This document shows positions 1 to 7,818 of a DNA stretch of 10,939 nucleotides, one piece after another. The notes beneath the pieces were generated by a model. The model saw only the letters and a program-made list of their open reading frames with translations. It did no database searches and was not told where the DNA came from. A program made the position numbers and the translations under genes. Position 1 is the stretch's first letter. The number at the start of each line of letters is the position of its first letter. Source of the stretch: JAOUFP01 sp947085825 (GTDB taxonomy: Bacteria; Nitrospirota; Thermodesulfovibrionia; Thermodesulfovibrionales; UBA6898); the NCBI GenBank assembly GCA_947085825.1, contig CAMTXX010000064.1, positions 1-10,939 on the forward strand, written 5' to 3'.

Positions 1-111
1 GAGTCTTTGGGATACCGGACACCGCACGAGGTGTACTTCGGCGACGGCAGAAATAATGATGGTGAGGCTTACAGGCTAATCCACCAAATACAACCCATTT
101 TTGTGTCTTGA
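1..111 (+). CDS. IS3/IS481-type transposase, C-terminal fragment (cut by window edge)
   Basis: Frame 1 is open from the first base to a TGA at 109-111 and gives 36 residues beginning ESLGYRTPHEVYF. The LGYRTPxEVYF signature is typical of the extreme C-terminus of DDE integrases of the IS3/IS481 group, where it follows the catalytic core. The catalytic residues lie outside the window, so integrity cannot be judged. The bases just after the stop (TTGACATTGGGGAGGGG) resemble the kind of sequence found at the right terminal repeat of such elements, so the IS probably ends near 120-140. It reads towards uvrC, which lies on the opposite strand. Confidence 0.6.
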   Translation, partial: ESLGYRTPHEVYFGDGRNNDGEAYRLIHQIQPIFVS

Positions 112-120
112 CATTGGGGA

Positions 121-258
121 GGGGTATAAACTGAATATCAAAAACTTTTTTATCCCGAGCTTCTGCAATACATATTTCAGCGAAATTGCAAGGACGCCAA
201 AACCATACTTAACGCTTCTTTTGAAATTTATTGAAGACGCATCTTCAAAATATCTCGT
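121..258 (-). pseudogene. Possible remnant of a glycosyltransferase-like C-terminus
   Basis: Between the uvrC stop and the IS tail, one minus-strand frame without a start codon reads about 45 residues, including the stretches YFEDASSINFKRSVKYGFGV and LKYVLQKLGIKKF. The pattern R-x-x-K-Y-G-F-x-x-L-x-x-x-L-K-Y is reminiscent of the membrane-proximal tail of small GT2 (dolichol-phosphate-mannose-synthase-like) glycosyltransferases. The frame then runs into the IS end. No start or upstream part is present, so if real it is a stranded gene piece left by rearrangement. The match is from memory on a short stretch and could be chance. Confidence 0.22.
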
Positions 259-271
259 TGGACAACTTATT

Positions 272-2089
272 TCACCAATTCTGATTTTTTTTCAATGCTG
301 CCAGAATATCTTCAGCCATCTTTGTGTTAAACCCTTTTAGTCCTGCTATTTCTTCGCTTGACGCTCGCCGTATCGCCTCTATGCTGCCAAAATGCCTCAG
401 CAATTCAAAACGCCTTTTTCCGCCGACCCCGTAAATCTTCTCAAAAGGAGACTCCAGGGCTTTTTTGGAACGGAGTTTTTTATGATAGCTGACCGCAAAA
501 CGGTGGACCTCGTCCCTGATCTTCTTTAACAGCAGTGATGAAGGTTTTCCGTCTTCAAGGTCAACAGGCGATCTTTCCTCCGGCAAAAAAATCCTGTCAG
601 GGTTTTTGGCCAGGCCGACTATCTCTTTGTCCTTAATATGGTTTTCACGGAAAACAGTCAGGGCAGCTTCAAGATGCTCCCTGCCTCCGTCGATTATCAC
701 CATGTCCGGCAGTTCGCCTTCCAGAGTACTGATCGTTCGCCGCACCATCTCTCTCATCATCGCATAGTCGTCCGGCCCTTTGACCGCATCCATTTTGATG
801 TGACGGCAGCGCTCCTTTTTAAACTCTCCGTTCTCCCAGTATACAAAAGCCCCTGCCGCTTCTTTTCCACCTATATTTGAGATATCAAAGGCGCCGATAG
901 ACTGCGGCACTCGCTGGAAATGAAATCTCGAGGCGATCTCCTCCAGCGCCGAACTCTTTCCAGCGTCTTTAGCGCTCAGTGAGTGTGCCTTTGCGTTTTC
1001 CACTGCCATCTCCAGAAGCTTTTTCTTTATACCGCGTTTCGGCACGACAATGCTCACTTTCCCGCCTCTTTTTTCTGAAAGCCATGCAGATAACAGCAAG
1101 GCATCCTCCGGCATTTGCGGGCAGATCACCTCTGACGGCGGGATAATCTCTTTTCCATAAAACTGCTCGATAAAATTCTTAATCAGGTAGTTTTCTGATT
1201 CACCGGCTATATCCTTAAAACAAAAGTCTCTTGAGCCGAGCATGATCCCGCTGCGCGAAAAAAGTATTTTAAAGGTGAGGTTATTTGTGGTTTTAAATAA
1301 ACCTATCACGTCAACATCGCCAAGTCCCTGCGCCGCCACCTTCTGGGTTTCGGATATTTTCTGAAGGGCCTTTATACGGTCCCTTATAAGCGCGGCTTCT
1401 TCATACTTCATCTCACTTGAAAGCCTCTGCATCTTTTTTTCAAAGGACGCAAGAAGCCCTTTATTTTTTCCTTCGAGTAAGAGGCTGATGTCATGGATCA
1501 TAGCGAGATATTCTCTGTGGTCAACTTCACCGGTGCAGGGCGCTGTGCACCTCTTGATCTGATACTGGATGCAGGGCCTCAGCCGCTTTTCAAGGGAATA
1601 TTTGCAGGTCCTGACAGGGAAATTATTTCTGATAAAAGAAAGGGCGCTCCACATCGGACCTGAAGGCACATAGGGGCCGAAATACCGCGCCCCGTCCTTC
1701 TGTATCCTTCTTACTACCAGAAGGCGGGGCCACTTTTCATTTAGAGTCAGTTTCAGGTAGGGGTAGCTCTTGTCGTCACGTAACAGTATGTTATATCTTG
1801 GTCTGTGCTGCTTTATGAGGTTGGCTTCCAGAACAAGGGCTTCGAGCTCATTTCCGGTTACGGTATATTCAAAGTCGCTTGCACTCGCCATCATCGCAGC
1901 TTTTCTCGCGTCAAGGCCGGAGGATTTCTTCAAATAACTCCTGAGGCGGTTCCTTAAGGCCTTGGCCTTCCCAACATAAAGGACTTTACGAAGCTCATCC
2001 TGAAAAAGGTATACCCCCGGCTTTTCAGGAACAGATGCGAGCTTTTCCCGCATTTCCAGGATGTTGCTATATTCGGGTTCTCCTGACAT
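272..2089 (-). CDS. uvrC: UvrABC excinuclease subunit C
   Basis: UvrC makes both incisions flanking a DNA lesion after UvrAB damage recognition in nucleotide excision repair (cytoplasm). The 605-aa product matches the usual family length (~600). A GIY-YIG nuclease domain lies at about residues 22-97 (GVYLF at 25, YVGKA at 38). Four cysteines at 162, 173, 181 and 185 match the family's Fe-S cluster ligands. A UVR UvrB-binding helix pair is at about 215-248. The RNase H-like endonuclease half has D402 (FDISN), D467 (IDGG) and H529 (DEVHRFA). A helix-hairpin-helix DNA-binding tail spans about 553-600. All catalytic elements are present. The start is uncertain: neither ATG 2089 nor the alternative ATG at 2053 (Met13) has a clear ribosome site. 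It is the last gene of the minus-strand block, 282 bp after the TPR gene, with a repeat element between. Confidence 0.97.
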   Translation of the reverse strand: MSGEPEYSNILEMREKLASVPEKPGVYLFQDELRKVLYVGKAKALRNRLRSYLKKSSGLDARKAAMMASASDFEYTVTGNELEALVLEANLIKQHRPRYNILLRDDKSYPYLKLTLNEKWPRLLVVRRIQKDGARYFGPYVPSGPMWSALSFIRNNFPVRTCKYSLEKRLRPCIQYQIKRCTAPCTGEVDHREYLAMIHDISLLLEGKNKGLLASFEKKMQRLSSEMKYEEAALIRDRIKALQKISETQKVAAQGLGDVDVIGLFKTTNNLTFKILFSRSGIMLGSRDFCFKDIAGESENYLIKNFIEQFYGKEIIPPSEVICPQMPEDALLLSAWLSEKRGGKVSIVVPKRGIKKKLLEMAVENAKAHSLSAKDAGKSSALEEIASRFHFQRVPQSIGAFDISNIGGKEAAGAFVYWENGEFKKERCRHIKMDAVKGPDDYAMMREMVRRTISTLEGELPDMVIIDGGREHLEAALTVFRENHIKDKEIVGLAKNPDRIFLPEERSPVDLEDGKPSSLLLKKIRDEVHRFAVSYHKKLRSKKALESPFEKIYGVGGKRRFELLRHFGSIEAIRRASSEEIAGLKGFNTKMAEDILAALKKNQNW

Positions 2090-2122
2090 TCAGGTAAGGA
2101 GTATCATTGAAAAGTCTGTAAT

Positions 2123-2340
2123 AGTTCACCGCAGAGACGCAAAGTTCTCTGAGATTTAGTAAATTTTGTTTCCCATTGAGAGGATGGAAAACAAAAATAC
2201 CTCTGCTTTGTACTTACTCTTTTATTCCGTTTACTATTTATCGTGCTGCTTAACTCATTGAGATCCATTAATCCGTTTCCAAAAAGGCTGAGAAATGCCG
2301 GTTTACATTCTCTGCGTCCTTTGCGCCTCAGCGGTGAACT
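2123..2340. repeat. 218-bp intergenic element with terminal inverted repeats
   Basis: The 22 bases at 2123-2144 (starting AGTTCACCGCAGAGACGC) match the reverse complement of 2319-2340 at 20 of 22 positions. The ~174 bp between has no credible gene: the only frame spanning it (minus strand) runs through both repeat arms and resembles no protein I know. The CACCGCAGAGACGCAAAG motif is of a kind seen repeatedly in intergenic DNA of environmental bacteria, so this looks like a MITE-like or REP-like dispersed element. It fills most of the gap between uvrC and the TPR gene and may separate their transcription. Confidence 0.6.
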
Positions 2341-2371
2341 GTTGCGAATATGGGTTCTCACTTGTCATGGC

Positions 2372-2905
2372 CTATTTCATCGCCTTTAGCTTCCGCACCT
2401 CTTGTCTCAACTGTTCTGCATCCGGCGCATTAGGCGCTATCTCAATTGCCTTCTCAAAGGCTTTTACCGCCTGCGCATATTCCCGCAGGTCATACGCCAG
2501 AACAACGCCGAGGTTCCTGTTGCCGTTGAGATGCTGCGGATTGAATTCCAAGCCCTTGCGGTATTCTTTTACAGCCACGTCAGGCTTCCCGATGTTTCTG
2601 TAACACGTGCCCATATCAACCCTGACGTCCACATTTTTGGGGTCAATATCCAGGGCCTTTTGATAGGCGTCAATAGCCTCATTGAAACGTGATTTATCCA
2701 TCATCATATTGCCGAGACTTATCAAGGCATTCAGATTCTTCGGGTCTTTTGCAAGAGCTTCTCTCAGTATCTTCTCATGGTCCATTGACTGGAGAGAGCC
2801 CACAGGCCCTACAGGGAACTCATATTTTGGCTTCGAATCTTCCTTCTGCTGACAACCGGCAACTGCAAAAATGAGTAATGCGCTTACTACTATGATTTTT
2901 TTCAT
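2372..2905 (-). CDS. TPR-repeat lipoprotein
   Basis: The 177-aa product starts at ATG 2905, chosen because AGAGGAGG sits 5 bases upstream and translation then opens with a textbook lipoprotein signal: MKK, a hydrophobic run, and lipobox VAGC with Cys18. Gln at +2 suggests outer-membrane sorting. A longer frame back to 2962 would bury the signal and is rejected. After a ~35-residue linker, three tetratricopeptide repeats are visible at about 57-90, 91-124 and 125-158 (for example NVDVRVDMGTCYRNIGKPDV and AVKAFEKAIEIAPNAPDAEQ). TPRs are protein-interaction scaffolds; the partner is unknown. It follows accA by 77 bp and may have its own promoter at 2930-2958. No specific gene name is justified. 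Confidence 0.88.
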   Translation of the reverse strand: MKKIIVVSALLIFAVAGCQQKEDSKPKYEFPVGPVGSLQSMDHEKILREALAKDPKNLNALISLGNMMMDKSRFNEAIDAYQKALDIDPKNVDVRVDMGTCYRNIGKPDVAVKEYRKGLEFNPQHLNGNRNLGVVLAYDLREYAQAVKAFEKAIEIAPNAPDAEQLRQEVRKLKAMK

Positions 2906-2922
2906 TTTTCCTCCTCTTGGTT

Positions 2923-2958
2923 TTTTGTTATTATAACAAAACATCCCAGGCCTGAAAA
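2923..2958 (-). promoter_or_regulatory. Putative promoter with palindromic -10 region, TPR lipoprotein gene
   Basis: On the minus strand a perfect TATAAT (2930-2935) sits 17 bp downstream of TTTTCA (2953-2958, 4 of 6 to TTGACA). The -10 box is the core of a perfect 9+1+9 palindrome at 2923-2941 (TTTTGTTATTATAACAAAA), a shape that could bind a dimeric repressor or could simply be AT-rich symmetry. It lies just upstream of the ribosome site of the lipoprotein gene, so that gene may be transcribed separately from dnaE-accA. Confidence 0.4.
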
Positions 2959-2982
2959 GCAAATGTCTATATCAGGCTGAAA

Positions 2983-3960
2983 TCAGGCCTCTTCAGCAAT
3001 GCTGCCAATTCTCTTGAGCCGTTTATACCGCTCTTCAACAAGCTTCCCGGGTGTTTTGGTTTTCAATTCCTCGATGGACTCCATGACCCTGCCGGAAATA
3101 TTTCTTGCAGTCTGCTCAATATCCATATGGGCGCCGCCGGAAGGTTCCTGGATAATATCATCTATTATCTTAAAGCGCAAAAGGTCTTGAGCTGTTAATT
3201 TAAGGGCATCTGAGGCCCTTGAGAAATCTTCGGCATTCAGTTCGCCATTCTTTCTCCAGAGTATTGCAGCGCAGCCTTCCGGTGATATTACGGAATATAC
3301 CGAATGCTCAAGCATATACAGCCTGTCTGCAACGCTGAGCGCAAGGGCTCCTCCGCTTCCACCTTCTCCGATAACAACGGACACTATCGGGACCCTCAGC
3401 CGTGACATATGCATGAGATTGGAGGCGATGGCCTCACCCTGTCCGCGCTCTTCAGCACCAATTCCCGGATACGCTCCGGGGGTATCTATAAGATTGATAA
3501 TAGGTCTTTTGAACTTCTCGGCCATTTCCATAAGCCTTAATGCCTTACGGTAGCCTTCAGGATGGGGTTGCCCGAAATTGCGCCATATCCTCTCCTTTGT
3601 CCCGCGGCCCTTCTGGTGGCCTATGATAACAACAGGTGTGCCCTGAATTTTTGCAAGACCTCCGATAATGGCCTTATCGTCGGCAAACCTCCTGTCACCG
3701 TGGAGTTCCAGAAAGTCCTCTGTCATGAGATTTATATAATCAAGTGTATACGGTCTGTCCGGATGTCTGGCGAGAAGCGTTTTCTGCCATGGGGTGAGTT
3801 TTGAGAATATATCGGTACGCAGGTCTTTCACCTTTTTTTCGAGTTTTTTCATCTCTCCTGATAAATTCACATCCTTGCCATCTGAAATCCTTCTCATCTC
3901 CTCGATCTTGAATTCCAGTTCCTCTATCGGTTTTTCAAACTCCAGATAGTACTTTATCAT
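2983..3960 (-). CDS. accA: Acetyl-CoA carboxylase carboxyltransferase subunit alpha
   Basis: AccA pairs with AccD to transfer the carboxyl group from carboxybiotin (on AccB) to acetyl-CoA, giving malonyl-CoA, the committed step of fatty-acid synthesis. The 325-aa length is normal for the family. An N-terminal coiled segment (about 10-55) is followed by the crotonase-fold carboxyltransferase domain. Family signatures are present: HPDRPYTLDYI at 66, ELHGDRRFADD at 85, GHQKGRGTKE at 114, IDTPGAYPGIGAEERGQGEA at 158-177, GEGGSGGALAL at 198 and VISPEGCAAILW at 224. The two glycine-rich oxyanion-hole loops are intact. Its ATG (3960) overlaps the dnaE TGA in an ATGA, with GTGAGG about 6 bases upstream inside dnaE, so the two genes are translationally coupled. 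Confidence 0.98.
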   Translation of the reverse strand: MIKYYLEFEKPIEELEFKIEEMRRISDGKDVNLSGEMKKLEKKVKDLRTDIFSKLTPWQKTLLARHPDRPYTLDYINLMTEDFLELHGDRRFADDKAIIGGLAKIQGTPVVIIGHQKGRGTKERIWRNFGQPHPEGYRKALRLMEMAEKFKRPIINLIDTPGAYPGIGAEERGQGEAIASNLMHMSRLRVPIVSVVIGEGGSGGALALSVADRLYMLEHSVYSVISPEGCAAILWRKNGELNAEDFSRASDALKLTAQDLLRFKIIDDIIQEPSGGAHMDIEQTARNISGRVMESIEELKTKTPGKLVEERYKRLKRIGSIAEEA

Positions 3961-6900
3961 GAAAACCTCACCGCTCCCCTGCCGATCATATCCTCCAGTT
4001 TGTTTAAAAGGATATTATCAGGTCTGAGGTTAATGCCTGTTGCTATAAGTGTTTGTGATTTTTCCAGTCTTATCTTCAGGAAAAGCTGACAATCCCCCGG
4101 GTATTGAGTGACAAGGTCTCTGATGCTCAGGAGGTTTTCACTTCTGCCTGCAGAGTCATCTATCCGTATTTCCATACGTCTCAGGCTGTTCTTCCCCGCG
4201 TTTTCAAGGTCCGAGATCTCTTTGCCCTTTATCCTGACCCCTTTTTCATCTTTATCTATAGTGCCGTTTATCAAAAGAAGCATGTCTTTCTTTAAAACAT
4301 GGACACTGTTTTTGTATAACTCCGGGAATACTATCACCTCTACACTCCCTTCACTATCCTCCAGTGTGATGTATGCCATCAAATCTCCTGTGGACTTCAC
4401 ATTTTTCTTTTTAATGTTCCTTAATATCCCGCCAATAATAATATCCGTACGGTCAGAGATGTGTTCAAGCTCAGTGGTCTTTTTGGCCTTGAGCTTTGTC
4501 AGCAGAGTATCATATTTTGTGAGCGGATGCCCGGTTATATAAAAACCAAGGGATTCCTTTTCATTCCGTAACAGTTCAGCTTCGTTCCATTCCTCCAAAA
4601 GAGGCTGCGACTCAAATGCTTCCTCCCCGAAGATGCTCTGCTGATCGGAATTTTTGCTGCCTGCCCCGTTCAGTATAGTTGTTACGGAATCCATCGCAGT
4701 CGCTCTTGTTATGCCCAGAGAATCAAAAGCGCCTGCCTTCACAAGACTCTCAAGCACTTTTTTATTCACCTTCCGGGTATCGGCCCGCGAGGTAAAATCA
4801 GTAATGGAAGTAAACAGGCCGGCTGCATCCCTTGACTCTATAATAGATTCTATTGCAGCAGCCCCGACACCCTTGACAGCTGCGAGACCGAACCGTATGG
4901 AATTCTCAACAACCCTGAACTCGCTTCCCGAGAGGTTTATGTCAGGGGGGAGGATATCTATCTTCATCTGCCTGCATTCATTGATGGATTTTACTATCTT
5001 GTCTGTATCATGAATGTCCATGCTCAGCGTCGCAGCCATAAACTCAACCGGATAATGCGCCTTGAGATATGCTGTCTGGTATGAAACAAAGGCATAGGCA
5101 GCAGAGTGAGATTTATTGAAGCCGTATTCTGCAAAGTTGGCCAGGAGATCAAATATCTTCGAGGCCTTCTTCTCGTTGATCCCGTTGGCTACGGCCCCGT
5201 TGACAAAATGTTCTTTCTGCCTGGCCATCGCCTCGATGTTCTTTTTGCCCATCGCCTTTCTCAATATATCGGCCTGACCGAGCGAGAAATTGGCGAGCTT
5301 GTTCGCTATTCTCATGACCTGTTCCTGATAGAGGATAACCCCGTAGGTCTCATCGAGTATCTCTTTGAGCTGCGGAAGGTCATATTTCACCGGAGTCTTT
5401 CCCTTTTTCCGTTTAATGAAATCATCGATCATGCCGCTACCTATCGGACCGGGCCGGTAAAGGGCGACAAGCGCGATCAGGTCTTCTATTCTGTTGGGGG
5501 TCATCCTGAGCAGGATATCCTTCATGCCTGCGCTTTCGAGCTGGAATATGCCGGTAGTCTGGCCTGAACTGAGGAGTTCATAGGTCTTTTCGTCATCAAG
5601 CGGGAGGTCTTTGAGAGAGACCTCATTGCCTCCCTGTTTGATATAGTTAAGCGTGTTTTGTATGACTGTAAGTGTCTTGAGTCCGAGAAAGTCGAATTTG
5701 AGCAGCCCGATGCCTTCAATAGAACCCATATCAAATTGGGTCATGATGCTGTCGTCAGACGGACTTTTATAGAGTGGAGTGTATTCAGTCAGCGGCACAG
5801 GGGAGATAACAACACCGGCTGCATGTGTAGAGGCGTGCCTGTTGAGACCTTCGAGCCTGATTGCGATATCCAGAAGTCCCTTCACCTCATCATTCGTATC
5901 ATATAATTCCTTGAGCTGCGGCTCCTGCTTCATGGCGGATTCAATAGTTATCTTGGGCGTATTGGGCACCAGTTTTGCTATCTTGTCGACCTCGGCATAG
6001 GGCATATTCATTGCGCGGCCCACGTCCCTGATCGCAGCCTTCGCAGCCATGGTGCCGAAGGTTATAATCTGGGCAACATGATCCTTGCCGTATTTTTCAG
6101 ATACATAGGTTATAACCTCTCCACGCCTGTCCTGGCAGAAATCAACATCAATATCAGGCATACTTATTCTCTCAGGATTCAGGAAACGTTCAAAAAGCAG
6201 GGTATATTTAATCGGATCTATCTCTGTGATATCGAGACAGTAAGAGACTAAGCTCCCGGCTGCAGAACCCCTGCCTGGACCCACCGGAATATTTTTGCTT
6301 CTTGCATAGCTGATGAAATCCCAGACAATAAGAAAATACGAGGCATAATCCATTTTCCTTATCACATCAAGCTCGGTCTTCAATCTTTCCTGATACACCT
6401 CAGGCACCTCAGGGCCGTGTTTTCTCTTCAGTCCCTCGTTTGCCAGCCTCAAAAGCATTGCCTGAGGCTCTTCGCCATCGCTGGTCTTGTAGTGAGGGAG
6501 GAGGATTTCTCCGAGTTTAAAGTCAACATTGCACCGTTCGGCAATAACAATGGTATTTGTGATGGCTTCAGGTGTGTCCCTGAACGCCTCCTTCATTTCA
6601 GCAGGTGATTTCAGATAGAACTCAGAGGAACTGAACTTCATCCTGTTGGCGTCCTTGAGTGTCTTTCCGGTCTGGATGCAGAGGAGTATTTCATGTGCCC
6701 TGGCGTCTTCTTTTTTCAGGTAATGGCAGTCATTTGTTGCGACAAGGCCGATATGAAGCTCCTGGCCAAGCTCTATCAGTTGTTTATTCACCTCGATCTG
6801 TTCCGGCAGGCCGTTTGCCTGGAGCTCGAAGTAAAAATTTTCAGGCCCGAATATATGCTTATACTGAAGCGCCCTCTCCCGTGCACGATCCGGAAGCCCC

Positions 6901-7358
6901 CGTTGAAGACAATACGGTATCTCCCCCTTCAGGCATGCGGAAAGCGCTATAAGTCCGCCGCTGTACTGCTCAAGGAGGTCCATATCCACTCTCGGTTTGT
7001 AGTAAAAGCCCTCAAGATATGCCTTGGTGACAAGGGTGACAAGGTTTTTGTAGCCTGCGTTGTCCCGCGCAAGGAGTATCAGGTGAAAGGAAGTCTCTTC
7101 ATTTTCCGAGCCGCCCCTGTCTAAGCGGCTTCCCGGCGCAACATATAACTCGCAGCCGATGATAGGCTTTAGCCCTGCCTTCGTCGCCTGCTTATAAAAC
7201 TCGACTGCACCGAAAAGGCTTCCGTGGTCGGTCATGGTAATAGCAGGCATTTTAAACTCTTTTGCCCGCTCCACCAGCTCTTTTATTCTGATCGCACCGT
7301 CCAGGAGACTGTATTCGGTATGCAGATGGAGGGAGACATAATCCGCGTGTAAATGCAT
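3957..7358 (-). CDS. dnaE: DNA polymerase III subunit alpha
   Basis: Catalytic subunit of the replicative DNA polymerase. The 1133-aa length and layout match the DnaE1 type. The PHP domain is at about 6-280 (SLHLHTEYSLLDG at 9, TDHGSLFG at 43). The palm carries PDIDVDF at 401-407, with D402 and D404 as metal ligands, and FDFLGLKTL with D556 as the third acid. GPGRGSAAGSLVSY is at 360. Fingers, the beta-clamp-binding region and tandem HhH follow (GVGAAAIESI), then an OB fold at about 970-1050 (GGILRNIKKKNVKSTGDLMA). No intein or frameshift is seen. The start is ATG 7358: HLHTEYS lies within 15 residues and no nearby ATG/GTG/TTG fits better, yet no Shine-Dalgarno sequence precedes it. It is the first gene of the dnaE-accA operon. 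Confidence 0.98.
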   Translation of the reverse strand: MHLHADYVSLHLHTEYSLLDGAIRIKELVERAKEFKMPAITMTDHGSLFGAVEFYKQATKAGLKPIIGCELYVAPGSRLDRGGSENEETSFHLILLARDNAGYKNLVTLVTKAYLEGFYYKPRVDMDLLEQYSGGLIALSACLKGEIPYCLQRGLPDRARERALQYKHIFGPENFYFELQANGLPEQIEVNKQLIELGQELHIGLVATNDCHYLKKEDARAHEILLCIQTGKTLKDANRMKFSSSEFYLKSPAEMKEAFRDTPEAITNTIVIAERCNVDFKLGEILLPHYKTSDGEEPQAMLLRLANEGLKRKHGPEVPEVYQERLKTELDVIRKMDYASYFLIVWDFISYARSKNIPVGPGRGSAAGSLVSYCLDITEIDPIKYTLLFERFLNPERISMPDIDVDFCQDRRGEVITYVSEKYGKDHVAQIITFGTMAAKAAIRDVGRAMNMPYAEVDKIAKLVPNTPKITIESAMKQEPQLKELYDTNDEVKGLLDIAIRLEGLNRHASTHAAGVVISPVPLTEYTPLYKSPSDDSIMTQFDMGSIEGIGLLKFDFLGLKTLTVIQNTLNYIKQGGNEVSLKDLPLDDEKTYELLSSGQTTGIFQLESAGMKDILLRMTPNRIEDLIALVALYRPGPIGSGMIDDFIKRKKGKTPVKYDLPQLKEILDETYGVILYQEQVMRIANKLANFSLGQADILRKAMGKKNIEAMARQKEHFVNGAVANGINEKKASKIFDLLANFAEYGFNKSHSAAYAFVSYQTAYLKAHYPVEFMAATLSMDIHDTDKIVKSINECRQMKIDILPPDINLSGSEFRVVENSIRFGLAAVKGVGAAAIESIIESRDAAGLFTSITDFTSRADTRKVNKKVLESLVKAGAFDSLGITRATAMDSVTTILNGAGSKNSDQQSIFGEEAFESQPLLEEWNEAELLRNEKESLGFYITGHPLTKYDTLLTKLKAKKTTELEHISDRTDIIIGGILRNIKKKNVKSTGDLMAYITLEDSEGSVEVIVFPELYKNSVHVLKKDMLLLINGTIDKDEKGVRIKGKEISDLENAGKNSLRRMEIRIDDSAGRSENLLSIRDLVTQYPGDCQLFLKIRLEKSQTLIATGINLRPDNILLNKLEDMIGRGAVRFS

Positions 7359-7364
7359 ACCGAA

Positions 7365-7393
7365 ATTTTAACTTATGGGGATTTTCAAGTCAA
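7365..7393 (-). promoter_or_regulatory. dnaE promoter, possibly giving a leaderless mRNA
   Basis: On the minus strand TTGACT (7388-7393), a 17-bp spacer and TAAAAT (7365-7370) form a near-consensus sigma-70 promoter. The -10 box ends only 6 bases before the dnaE ATG (7358), so a normal start point 6-7 bases downstream would fall on or next to the A of the ATG. The absence of any Shine-Dalgarno sequence agrees with leaderless translation. Confidence 0.6.
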
Positions 7394-7442
7394 TTAAACG
7401 CTGTTTTCAGAATCCACCATCAAAAACTTTAACCACAGAGTT

Positions 7443-7648
7443 CACAGCCAACAGTAGGCGCTATAAGCGAGGTTTTTCTCTGTGTTCTCAATAAGTTATA
7501 AACCAAAAGTAGGTGCCTTAAGCAACAGAGTTAGCACATGATCTTTCACCAAGGAGTGTGCAGAGAAGAGATATTAATTCCGGATTTTGCCTTTCAATAT
7601 CAAAAGGTTTCCCTGTGTCCTCGCTTAAAGCGCCTGCTGTTGGCTGTG
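7443..7648. repeat. Inverted-repeat element (30-bp arms) with a third degenerate copy
   Basis: Arm 7443-7472 (starting CACAGCCAACAGTAGGCGCT) matches the reverse complement of 7619-7648 at 28 of 30 positions. A third, direct and more diverged copy lies at about 7503-7530 (CCAAAAGTAGGTGCCTTAAG). Apart from these arms the stretch between dnaE and 7690 shows no gene. It resembles a MITE-like element or a stem-loop repeat family and lies beside broken genes, consistent with a rearrangement-prone site. Confidence 0.5.
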
Positions 7649-7692
7649 GTTTGTTGGTGAATTTGGGGTTTTCCAAAAGTAATAATATTGCT

Positions 7693-7818
7693 ATGATTAA
7701 TTTGGTAAAACTTAAACCGGAAATTGAACGTATTTGTCGATTATTACCAGTAAAACGTCTCGGTCTTTACGGATCGGCTTTGACTCAAAGTTTTTCACCA
7801 AATACTCCGTTGCAGTAA
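7693..7818 (+). pseudogene. Minimal nucleotidyltransferase (MNT-type), 5' fragment
   Basis: ATG 7693 opens a frame reading MINLVKLKPEIERICRLLPV and then KRLGLYGSALTQSFSPN, ending at TAA 7816-7818. The LxLYGSAxxxxFxPN stretch is the start of the MNT nucleotidyltransferase fold (MNT proteins of HEPN-MNT pairs and relatives), where GS begins the active-site motif and SDIDLLV should follow immediately. Here the homology stops at about 7800 and the catalytic D-x-D part is missing, replaced by TPLQ-stop. The break coincides with the end of the recombinase fragment on the opposite strand, so one recombination event probably cut both genes. No Shine-Dalgarno sequence is seen. It is presumably inactive. 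Confidence 0.6.

Noticed and set aside
2104..2361. 85-codon minus-strand frame between uvrC and the TPR gene
   Set aside because: It runs through both arms of the inverted-repeat element, has no ribosome site and shows no family resemblance.
2905..2962. Longer N-terminus for the TPR lipoprotein
   Set aside because: It would put 19 residues before a perfect lipoprotein signal and ignores the AGAGGAGG site in front of ATG 2905.
2948..2990. Inverted repeat AGGCCTGA / TCAGGCCT around the accA stop, as a terminator
   Set aside because: The arms are only 8 bp with a 27-nt loop, there is no T-run, and the right arm lies within the coding end of accA.
4108..4542. 144-codon plus-strand frame (and others at 5106-5567 and 6693-7124) antisense to dnaE
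   Set aside because: These are shadow frames of a fully conserved dnaE on the other strand.
7558..7818. Full 86-codon plus-strand frame as a gene
   Set aside because: Its first half crosses an arm of the inverted repeat; only the part from ATG 7693 resembles a protein family.
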